Assembly: GCA_039545275.1 (NCBI GenBank)
Contig: BCHS01000020.1
Location: forward strand, 1 to 64,000
From: Pseudomicrostroma phylloplanum
Lineage: Eukaryota > Basidiomycota > Exobasidiomycetes > Microstromatales
Length of the DNA stretch: 64,000 bases
Reading direction: 5' to 3'
Both the position numbers and the translations under genes were made by a program. Within the stretch, counting starts at the first letter, position 1, and every line of letters begins with the position of its first letter. Shown here piece by piece: positions 13,298 to 23,479 of this stretch. The notes beneath the pieces are model-generated. The model saw only the letters and a program-made list of their open reading frames with translations. It was not told the DNA's origin and did no database searches.

Positions 13298-13559
13298 CTC
13301 CCTTCGTCACTCCAATCTAGCCAGATGCGTCTCAGATTAGCAGTGTGGCAAGCAGTCTGGCAGCCTGCCTCGGGATCTGGGAACCTGAGCCTGAACTCAA
13401 GCCACAAAAGAGCAAAGCTTTGGCACTGGAGCATTGCCATGCGGCTTCTTTTGAACATGCATTCTGCTATGGAAAAATGGTCTTGGCTAGCATTTGGGCA
13501 GAGCGGCTTACAGTACGGTTTTTGACTCGCATTTGGTCAGACCTGAGTGACAAGAGGAG
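13298..13559. mobile_element. Stowaway/Tc1-mariner-like MITE, copy 1
   Basis: This 262-bp element is bounded by imperfect terminal inverted repeats. The left end reads CTCCCTTCGTCACTCC and the right end, on the other strand, CTCCTCTTGTCACTCA. It is flanked on both sides by the dinucleotide TA (13296-13297 and 13560-13561), as expected for a TA target-site duplication of Tc1/mariner-class elements. It has no coding capacity. The interior is homologous to the element at 15179-15430, for example in the shared block TCTGGCAGCCTGCCTCG. Confidence 0.75.
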
Positions 13560-14085
13560 TATGCGACCGCACCGCTTCACTTCATGTGCTTTTCTCGCAG
13601 AGAAGAAAGACATGTACTGTAGTGTCCGGTAGATTTACGGAGAATGCTGCAAATCGACTCATTTGCTGAGGAACATATTGCGCCCTGCCGAATTTTCAAG
13701 CGATCTGCTGCAAAATTTTCTTTGCGGAGTCAAGAGAGAAGGCTCCTGCTGCAGTCGGTCATAGCCACAGCAATTTGTTGGCCCTTCAACAAGCTATACA
13801 ACCTGTTTGATCATTGACGAAAAGTGCAGCTTCGATCTTGAACACTGCAGTTTGATTCGCACCACATGTCCTGCTGCAATATCGAACAGTTCCCGCATCG
13901 TCCTCGAGGAAGTTCACAGAGTGCAAACAGGTTGAGGTTCTTTGTGTAACACGGCTGCTCTGCACTGCTACTGTAGCACGGCCGCTCTGCACTGCTACCA
14001 CTTCAACTTCACCTGACCCAGTGCTATCTCTCAGAACTGCAGTCAGCAACACAGACGGGAGTCATGTACGTGCACCCGTACATAT

Positions 14086-14231
14086 CTGCACGGGCTCACG
14101 GATGTCGGGCTCACAGATGTCGGGCTCACAGATGAGTTGTCTGCACGGGCTCACGGATGTCGGGCTCACAGATGTTGGGCTCACAGATGAGTTGTCTGCA
14201 CGGGCTCACGGATGTCAGGCTCACGGATGAG
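14086..14231. repeat. 55-bp tandem repeat, about 2.6 copies
   Basis: Units start at 14086, 14141 and 14196, each with CTGCACGGGCTCACGGATGT, a period of exactly 55 bp. Each unit is built from shorter blocks of the form GGGCTCACAGATGT. The period is not a multiple of three, so the array is not a protein repeat. Confidence 0.85.
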
Positions 14232-14317
14232 TCATGACCTTCCCTGGCTGAGGGACTACAACACGGAGTGCTGTCGCTAAGCCACCTTGCCCTGCACATA
14301 AGGACCCCCCTGTCAGA

Positions 14318-14460
14318 TATATAAGGAGCCCCTTTTGGCCTCCTTCCTCTTCCCCCTCCTTTCTACAATCAACCTACCACCTCTTCTCCTTCACAACATC
14401 TTCCCTTCCCTTGAGACCAAGACCCCAGTAGTACAATAAGTATAGTGATAGACACTGGCG
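14318..14460 (+). promoter_or_regulatory. Orphan core promoter: TATA box and CT-rich leader with no gene after it
   Basis: TATATAAG at 14318-14325 is followed by about 80 bp of CT-rich sequence ending near 14410. This resembles the promoter and leader ahead of the OPT and MFS genes in this window. No open frame follows; the next kilobase holds only short frames. It may be the relic of a lost gene, a promoter captured by a mobile element, or the start of a non-coding transcript. Confidence 0.35.
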
Positions 14461-15178
14461 ACGGACAGCAGTGTCACACTTTGGCCCATCGGCACGCAAG
14501 CACAACGCGTCCCCCAGAATTGCGTAGCTGCTCAGCATACTGTAGTAATACTGTAAGTATTTGTTGCAACCAATCGCATATCATTGCGTCCAAATGAGTG
14601 AACTTGCAGCATTTGCGTAAGACTTGACAGCTTTTCAACAGTACTTTGGACACCAAGGAATCGACCGGCTGTTGAATGAGTGCAGATGATTCACTCTGCT
14701 TCATGCTACGGTCAAGCGTGCAAAAGCTACTACGCCATAGGAAAGCTCTGGCTTGAGCAGCTTCAGGCAAATTGTGCACAATGACTGTACTTGTGCAGTT
14801 GCAATGCTGCTTTCAAGCCTTGATTTGCCAAAAGCCGCAGAAAGGCGGACATTACGCAATTAGCTGCAAAGATGCCCCATTGTTGCTGCAAGTCTATGCC
14901 ATTGGGTGCAACGCAGACTGAAAGCAGCAGTGCAATTGCCGGGACCTCGCACTCATTGCCTCAATCCACACTGCGTGGGATGTGAAGCTCTTGTCATGAA
15001 TATGAGGGCCAAAACAAGCATTGCACCCCAGAGCGTAGTCCTTGCAGATAGTGAGTAAGACTGCATAGGAAATAAGCAATGTTCCTAATCAATTGCGTGA
15101 TGATTGCAGAGGACGCGTAATTTCGCACACCAAATGAGCAAAATTGCAGTACATTTTGTAGATGTTATTCGCAATATA

Positions 15179-15430
15179 CTCCTTTTGTCAGTCAACCCTA
15201 GCCAAAAGAGATCCAAAGTAGCAGTCTGCTCAGAAGTCTGGCAGCCTGCCTCGCACTTTAGCAATCTGAGCCTGAAATCAAGCCACAACTTAGCCAAGAT
15301 CAGGCACTAGAGCAGTGTGATGCGGCCAAAATTGAACCTGCATCCTGCCAAACTATTTTTGTCATGGCTAAAATTTGGGCCACCCGGCTAAAGTTGGCTG
15401 CAGGTGGCTAGAATTGAGTGACGAAAGGAG
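15179..15430. mobile_element. Stowaway/Tc1-mariner-like MITE, copy 2
   Basis: This 252-bp element is related to the one at 13298-13559 and has the same orientation. The left end is CTCCTTTTGTCAGTCAA. The right end, read on the opposite strand, is CTCCTTTCGTCACTCAA. The inverted repeats match over about 25 positions and end in CTAGCC on both sides. TA dinucleotides flank it at 15177-15178 and 15431-15432. It is non-autonomous and would need a transposase encoded elsewhere. Confidence 0.78.
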
Positions 15431-18400
15431 TAGCTGCTCTCAGGCAGTAGCTGTCTTGGCTCTCCCACATCTGTTGTTCAATCTCTGACACCGGCTGTGT
15501 CTTCAGCATGGCTTGGCTATTGTTAATTTACGCAATTCAGGCAACATTGCGCAACTGGACTGCTGCTTTTATGCATTGCTTTGCAGATTTACGCATCTAT
15601 GCAACAAATACGCAGTTGCTTGCAAAGATCACTCACTGACAGTGCAGCATTACGCAATCGTACGTAACGCGTAGTATACAGTATCGTACAGTATGTGAGA
15701 TTCGTCGCAGCTGCCTGCGCGCAACACGGACTACTTTTGAGCAATGAGACAAGGACTACCTTCCTCATTCAATTCCAGCCAAACCACGCTGAGCCTGCAG
15801 GCCTGACACAGACCTCGGAGCCTTCTCAGCCCATGTCAGGTGTTGTAGATAGAGACGGCATGACCTGCCACAGACGTGTCTGTAGCTTGCCAATCTTTCT
15901 TTTGCGTTCACCGCTCTGCTGCCTCTGCCTGCTTTTCACTGGATGTACACGAATTCGGCTGAGTCTCGCTTTGCTGAATTGTGGGGGTACCGAGTGGTCA
16001 TTGTACAAGAGTTTTGGGACGACCGAATGATGACTTTCGGTAAGATCTCCCCGCAGCTTGCAAAGTCGAACCTTGATTGTTACAGTACGCTAGTGTACAG
16101 TACTGCCCAATTTCGCTTTTCTTGGTTGTCAAAGCAGTTGGTGCAGTATTACTGTACAGTACAGTATCTGGCTCATGAGTCCATGTACTGTATCCTGCGC
16201 TGTAAAAGCACTCTTTGCAAGCTTCCAAAGTGTCGGACCGTAAGCGTGGGAGTGAGTAGTCTGCGCGATGTTGACAATGGCCTTGTGGCGCTTATCCTTC
16301 GAGGGGAGCGCGACGACAGCTCCATGCTCGAGCTGCTCATCGAGGATCTTCAGGAGCCTTTCTGTGATCGTCATCACAATGACCAGTGTACGAAACAAGC
16401 CATATGGATGGCTGCATGTTTGAGCACACCAAAGGTCAGCAAGCGCTCTGTCTCCATCGGCGTGCTAGAATCTGAATGTCACATACACTGCTCCCGAACG
16501 TAACACACGTGGCTTGCACATCCTGACACCGTCGGCTTAGGCGCATTGGTGATCCCTTACTTTCGAGACGACACTGTGCGGCAGCGGCCCTGACGACGCA
16601 ACGCCTACCTGCATCGAAAGCAAAAGCTAAGAAGACGAAGAGATAGCTTTCTGTCAGGCCAAGGGCTCACAAGCACTGAAAGAAAGGGAACAGGTAAACG
16701 AGCGAGTGGAGCAATTGGCCTAGAGACGGAGCGAGCATTGTGGCACGTGAAGAGTATGCAGGGCAAGGCCAGCTTCGATAAGTCGGCAAAACCCTTACCT
16801 CCTAAGTATTTGCGGCTCCTACAATAGGCCCAGCGCTTTCAGCCTCAGATCGATGTACGGCGACGCGGTCGATGCAACAGCACAGCGACCGTCCAGATCG
16901 CTCCTAGATTGCCCATTCGTACTTGCTTTTCCGCGTCATCCATCGCGGAAGCACACATAGAACATAGCGGAGGCCTCAGCAGGGTCATTTGGGTTTTGGG
17001 GCGGAGTCAGACTAGATGGGGACACAGCGGAGCAAAGGAAGTGGGGAGGGAGTTCGGAGTGCCGGGCAGATATGCGATGCAAGGCGGCGTATCTTTATCA
17101 GGCACTCCGAAACGCAGGTAGTCCGATAAGGATAGCACAAGAGGTGACAATCAGCTCTGTCACGACCGGGCGAAGTAGTCCGGCCGGGAATTGTGGGAGC
17201 AGAATGAGCTGACCGTCTGCCACCCAGCAACGAACGATCCAGTTCCGCATGGCATGTCGCAGGACTTCGCAGTCTCCGCAACCTCTCGCAGTCTCGAGGG
17301 TCTCAAGACGGACTATCAGCTACGACATCGCATTCGGCCTGCGAGTACGTCATACACTGTTCTACTTGACGACGTGAGCTGCACACGGTAATCTGCGAGT
17401 CTACCTGTCTGACTAGCCGTTGTCAGACCTCATCCCCAAAAGCGGTGAGCCCAAGCACTCACTGATTGATTCATCAGCGACAGGTCAGTTGCCTGAGAAT
17501 TTCCTACAGTTTCAAGCGCAAGGCGAGGAAAGCCTTCTGATTATAAATTGCATCTGGCCGGTGTAGCACGATGCAGCGGTACAGGCTCCAGTGCACCCCC
17601 ATCTAATCCCAGCTTACCGGCGGGAAAGATAAGGAAACGATCCGCGCTGAGGGTGCATCGCAGAGAAACGTCGCCGGGGACCTCGCTTAGTGGCGTGAGA
17701 CTTGGCTGAGTTGGAAGGATGAGGAAATCAGTCGCGGCAGCTGTCTGCTCTGTGTCCGAGGACCCCCTTGGGTCTCTCATAATGGCGAGTCGAGAAGGCA
17801 ACAGAATCTGGGTCTTTCGCAGCTCTAGGAGGCGGCCGCTTTGATCGTACCGGTGTTCGAAGCAATGATCCAATGACGAGAACCGAAGTAGCTTGGGCAC
17901 GAGACGTGATGTGGCATGCTCAGTAAGCAGTCAATCCGTCCATGTCAGCCACGTCAACGTGGGACCTGACGCCTGACGTTGTACCTATGGGGCAAGAAGC
18001 TCTTGTCGCAATGATGCTCTTGCTCAGATCTCACACCCTCTGCTGCAGCACCTGGAGATTGCTCGGCCCCGGCGCTAGTTGAGCAACGGTGCTCGGCTAC
18101 CTGGCGACAGACGGCGGTGAACGGAGTTGGTAGCTTGATGGGAAGATCTTCCCTTCCTTCAATGCGAGATCTGTGCACTGCGAGAGGCGATCAACCTGTA
18201 CCTGTGGGCAACGAGCGCCAAGAGGATACGTCTGACAATAGACTGCGGAGAAATCTAGAAAGGCCCGGGTGACTCAACGCCTCAAGCATTGCTGACTGCG
18301 CCCGGCAAGGATACACCCTGACAATTTCAACGACAAGGCATTACCCTTACGAGTGAAGGCTCTCAGAGGTCAAGAACGGGCGGGTCTCGCACGACGACTA

Positions 18401-19233
18401 GTGCTTGGAAGTCATCAGGTCTAGGTGTGCCGGGTGAACCAATGTGGGGTCCATAACGTCATCTCAGCCCCATATACGCAACAGACCACCGTGCCTTGCC
18501 CGCCCACAGCTCTCACACGGGACAGCGATACCATAGGGAGAGAGGCCGTGGAGTACTTGCGCCCGTGCTCGACATCATCCAGGACTCTACTAGCGTGACT
18601 GTTAGCTCAAGTAGCACACTCATGTCGTTCTTTTCATTTTCAGCCAAGTGAAACGTTGAACGTGCGTTCATGAATGACGGGCCGGCTAATGACCACTGGT
18701 GGCATCGAGGCATAATGGTGCGTCTGGCGATCAACCGTCAACGGGGGCTCACGAGGTAGCGGGTGCGGTAATGAGGGCCGTCGACACCTATCAGTCAAAG
18801 TGGATTACCGACTGCACTCACGCTTCGTGCACGGTCCCGCCCTCGATTCTACTCTTCGTCTGAGTCTCTCTCGCATCGACCTCTCGTCAAAAAGTCTGGC
18901 CTTCTTCATTGTAGACGATGCTTTGGTGCTCCATCTGTCTGTCTCTTGTCTCGTATCGCTATTAGTGACACCTCGCAACGAAGCAAATTACCTCGTGTCA
19001 GGTAATGATCTGTACTAATGTACTCTCGGTCGCTGTGTGAGGGGGACAATGGCGTAACAGGTTCGATGTAATATCAATTGCAGAAGGAACGACTGATCCG
19101 AATAGGTGGAGGTGACACAGGGCGCTCTATAAAGATTTTCAGAGTTGAGGAAGGACTAAGATGACAAGTCGTGAGAGACTGTGGAGGCCAAGCCCGGAAA
19201 CCTATGAGACAAGGTCGCTATACAGGAGTGATA

Positions 19234-22053
19234 CTAGAAGGAGAAGCGCAAGAGTTGTGGATTTAGGACCAGGTGGTAGAGGATGTGGCCTGCGGAGAGG
19301 AGCGCGGGGGTCCACCAAACAAACCAACCTCCATGTCCTTGCCATTCGAGGGGGAGCAGGTCGCTGAAGATGATACCTGTTCCAGCAAGTACCGCGAAGC
19401 AGAGGATGAGCATCTGCCAATTGTGCTTGAGGATTGCAGGAATCTCTTTGAAGAAGTTGGAGTCTTCCAGATCTTTGAGAGTGGATCCCCAAGTCATGTT
19501 GTAGCTGACCAGGTGTGCAATGAGAGCGGTCATGACGTGGTAGGAGATACCGCCAAAGAATGTGATCATGAAAAATGCCCACGTCAAGTGGTCCTTCAGT
19601 ATAGGCTGGAAAGACTGCGTGCGGGCTCGAAACTTGGCAGCTATGTAGCCAAAGTTACCCAGACCGCAGAAGATGACTACGACGGCGACCCAGACCTGAA
19701 AGGGTTCTAAGAAGGCCTGATCAAGCACAGGAGCTGCCCACGCTTGTGCGAGAGTCAGAGAGATTGTAAGCGGAAAGGCAGATGCAATGGCGTAGTATGA
19801 GAAGATGTATGAGAAGCAACCCATCTTGGCGTGGAGTGGTATCTGCTTCGCCCACAGATATCTTCGCCAGAGACCGGTGACAGGACCCTTGAAGATCCAT
19901 AGGTGGAGAGGGTGGAAAAGGAGCTCGGAGACACCAAAAGCATACTTTTGCCACCTGTTCAGCTCGTCTTGACACGTGAGGGAGACCCCCTCGAGGTAGC
20001 CGTTTTTCGAGTATGTAGCCCAGCGAGTGATGTAGCCTGCGATCAAGAGACGCATCGACATCTCAAAGTCTTCGGATACCGTCCATTCTGCCCAGATCTT
20101 CTTGATGCCATCGTCAGGATCAGCGGCTGCGACCTCTTGAACAGCCGACCACCGCAGCCAGGCATTGTGACCCATAAACGGCGCCGTGTCTCCATTGGCA
20201 ACACAGTAAGAGATGGCGAAATTTATATTGCGGGTAAAGAAGCAGATCCCCTTTTCGAAGTAGTTGTTCTCAGAGACCAGCATCACTCCGGAACAATGCT
20301 GAAGAATGGCTACCTCGGGGCACTGGGTCATCTCCGACGCAGCATCGAGGAAGCAGTCCTCTGGGACACGAGTATCACAGTCGATCATGAGGACTAGCTC
20401 GCCGATGCGAATATTGCCGGATGCTTGTGCGAGGGGATGAACCTCTGTTAGTGCCTGAGCGAGGGCCTGTTCGTAGAGCGCGTCTTCCTCTTGCTGCGAC
20501 CAGACTTGCAGAGTGTCTCCATCGGTGACGATGGGGCGTTGTTCGATCATGATCCTCTCCACAGCGAGGGAAAGCGCACAGGTGAAGTTCAGATTTGAGG
20601 CTTTCTTGAACCTTCCTTTGCGGATATAGCCATCGACGTTATGGCCGGGTCGAGCAACCCAGGCAACTTGGTGAAGATCGTAGTATTCGAGCCGCTTATT
20701 CCTCTCCTCTTCGTCGACGAGGAGCAGACCATCCTCCGAGACCAGAATCCCTGCGGATCCACCTTGGAGCTCGTATGTTTGGATGGCCTTCTTGATGGAC
20801 TCGATGGTCGGTGCAAGGACACCGTCAAGGGACTCCTTGTAGACCGGCATCTGAATCGTAATATGTGGCAAAGTGCCAGTCATTCGCTCAGGAGCGACGC
20901 TGGAGTAGTACCTCGAGTTGACGTTCATTTGGCGGATAGGGCCCAAGAGCATGCAGAGACCTCCAATGATGTTATCAGAGAAGAAGAGGATGATTATGAA
21001 GAGACCGGGAGTGGCGGCGGCGATTGCCCACCGCATGTAGTTGCCGTCGTAGGCGGTCTCGATGGCCAGCTTCCGCAGGACGAGGGAACAGATGAGGAGA
21101 TCGAGAGCAATGGCAAGACCGTGCAGAGTTGGAGCGATGTAGACCGTGTTGCGCTCTTGATGCGTCTCCAGCTTTTCAGGATCTCCTGTAATCTTTTCGT
21201 CAGATACTTTGGTGGTGACGAGCTTCTCGCCCCCGGGGCCAGTACGGACGCCTGCCACGAGAGCGGCGCTAGCCTCCTTGGGTGCTTGACCACTAACGGC
21301 GGTGGTACCAGGGGTTGGGTTCCCTGACATGGAATTCCAAACATAGTGAAATAGTTGCGCCTCGAACTGCCGCGCAGTCGAGATTAGGTCGTCGACCTTG
21401 TCGGTCCAGACGAGAACTCGGGCTTCACTTCTAATGAACGCTGCACCTTGTGCTTTCCTCGCGCTAGCCAGCTCATCAATAGACTCGAGAACCTGGATTC
21501 GGTCGACGGGTGTGATGGCAATCTCGTATGCGCCCGGGGCCAGGCTTGCGACAATCCCCGCCACAACAGTCGATGTGACGGTGACGACGGCCTGTGATGC
21601 AAGATGCGGAACGAGTCAGTGTCCGGGGCTCTTGCAACGCGAGGTCTGCTGACTTTATGAAAAGCTACTCACAGGTACATTCAGAATCTGTAGACCTTGC
21701 ATGCATGGTTGCAGTCGAGGATCGTGCTGAGGAGCGCAGACGTATTGCCCCTTGCTCAGCCTGAGAGCAACAGCGTTCCAGACCATGGGGTTGTCGGAGA
21801 ACAATCTCTGTCCGTCGGCGTAGTGGAAAAGAGTATCGGCCATGATCTGAAAGGCAGTCTGTCGAGATGTGCGAGACAGGCTACTAGTGTCACCCGAGAC
21901 GTTGTAGTCGAGCTCGCCGACTGTGTCCATGACACTACGCCCTGCGCTACTCTCGTCTTTTTCATCGCTAGACTTTGTAGAGCTTTGCTCGAAGGTCTGC
22001 TCAGAGGAGGGCGGCACACCTGCAGGGGCCTTTCGCTTGAAAAAGGATACCAT
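19234..22053 (-). CDS. Family 2 processive glycosyltransferase, multi-pass membrane protein
   Basis: Two exons (22053-21673, 21591-19234) encode 912 residues. The ATG at 22053 was chosen because the frame continues upstream only through non-ATG codons. After a hydrophilic Ser-rich N-terminal region, two membrane segments precede a GT2 catalytic domain: QMPVYKE, the DxD in MIDCDTRVPEDC (about residue 530), SEDFEMSMRL and a product-binding segment CQDELNRWQ. The usual QxxRW is here QxxxxRW. Several membrane helices follow. The architecture matches the fungal GT2 proteins typified by Zymoseptoria ZtGT2, which are needed for hyphal growth on surfaces and are thought to make a cell-surface polysaccharide. 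That role is inferred from family resemblance; product and sugar donor are unknown. It is not a canonical chitin synthase, since the QRRRW box is missing. Confidence 0.85.
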
Positions 22054-23479
22054 GGAGACTTGGGCAGCGCAGGAGTAGGGCGGTAGAATGGAGTGTCCAG
22101 GGGATGTAGAGGAAGAAGGGGGGTGAGGGATTCGGTCTTTGGTGTTGAAGGGAGGGATCGAGCGACAGTGAGTCTTCCAACGCTCTATAAGAGGCAATCC
22201 GCGGTCACAGCCTACAAACGTACGTCGTTATTGCCCCTTTCGTCCCGACATCTGCACCCCCATAGGCCGTCTGGCCCCAAGTCAAGCTTCGCCACCACCT
22301 ACTCAAGCTGCATCTGCCATCTTCACGAGATGCAGTCATCCGCTCTCATGGCTCTTGCTGCGCACGGTCTCCTGAGGTCTCACGGTTCGTCATTCCGTGT
22401 CGCACTGTAGATGAGGAGCCGGCTGGGGGAGAGGAATTGGTAGCCGTAGGAGTTCGTCCAGATCCGCGATTCCGGTCAATAAATGAAGTTAACTTATTTG
22501 TTCCAGATTGATTCGAGACTTCCCGGTGGCAACGATGTACTTCTGGAGTACCGCCGGTCCGCCCATCCGCCCATCCGCCCCCAGTAGCCGGTTGCTTTCG
22601 CGCGGAGTCCCCCCGCCGCCGCGTAAGTCGAGATTGTTGTAAAGGCCTAGCGCTAGAGGGACACCTCTCGCTGCTTCTGCGCCAGCTAACTAACAGCCTG
22701 GCATCGCGCCTGGTCGGTGTTCTGCCTGGCTTCCCATGCCGTCGGCCTAGGTGGCGCCCTGAGACTAATTAGTTTGGGTCGTATTAATCGGGCAAGGGCG
22801 GCGCGCGCGCCCGAAGGTCATTCTGGGCCTTTGCGAAGGAGGTTCTGGGGAGATTGGATCTCCGCAGAGGGCATTCTGGGGGAAATCCAGCTCCGCAGAG
22901 GCTTTACGCCTGGTGCAGAATGCGAGTCAAGCTAGATAAGCAAGACTGCATCAATCTTAGACTTGCTCGAGGTTCAGGGTCTGATGAGCGGTAGAGTCCC
23001 TGCGGGGTGCGCCACCGGGCACGTGGAAGCGGGTAGGGAGGGAGTCCGTGGTCGATTCTGCCCCAAGTTCCCGCGACTTATCTCGTCTCCCTTTCACCTT
23101 TCGCACGCTAGGCCACGAGCTTGACTGCAAATCTGAGCTTTGCACACGAGGGCTGCTCCCCTTTGCCGACCACAGCAGAGGCAGGTACACCAAGGAATCA
23201 ACCACAGGTTCGCCCACCCTCACACATCTTCCTTCCCCTGCGTCGACGCGCCAGGGACTTTGGTCTGAAATTCGAATCTCGAAGTCCAAAATCAGCAGCT
23301 AACGCAAAGCCTCCAGTGGCTAATTGTTAAGGATCGGCTCTGACCGGTCAACACCACACAGCATTGGGATCGGCCATGAAGGCAGAGACTCTGCCACAGT
23401 AGCAAAGTTGTAGATTACAGCAGTCGCACGTAAAGTCAACGCGAGACTACAGATAGATACAGTACGTGCCGTCCTGTCC
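22054..23479. other. Intergenic region upstream of the glycosyltransferase
   Basis: This region holds the glycosyltransferase promoter (a TATAGAG box on the minus strand near 22183-22189) and the 3' flank of the DUF726 gene. Three copies of CCGCCCAT occur at about 22558-22580. No supportable gene was seen. Confidence 0.45.

Larger units (their letters stand above)
10797..19233. other. 8.4 kb gene-poor, repeat-bearing region
   Basis: No recognisable protein gene lies in this interval. Its open frames are short and carry no known motif; the longest is about 156 codons, on the plus strand at 11341-11811. The base composition is less GC-rich than in the genes on either side. What can be supported is two TIR elements, a 55-bp tandem repeat, many TACTGTAC-type palindromes between about 13.0 and 16.2 kb, and a core-promoter-like segment at 14.3 kb. 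Words such as TTACGCAA recur between 14.5 and 15.7 kb. It looks like decayed transposon and intergenic sequence. Confidence 0.6.

Noticed and set aside
17541..17900. 119-codon minus-strand frame in the gene-poor region
   Set aside because: It has no recognisable motif, no splice structure and no second copy for comparison. The length is compatible with chance in GC-rich DNA.
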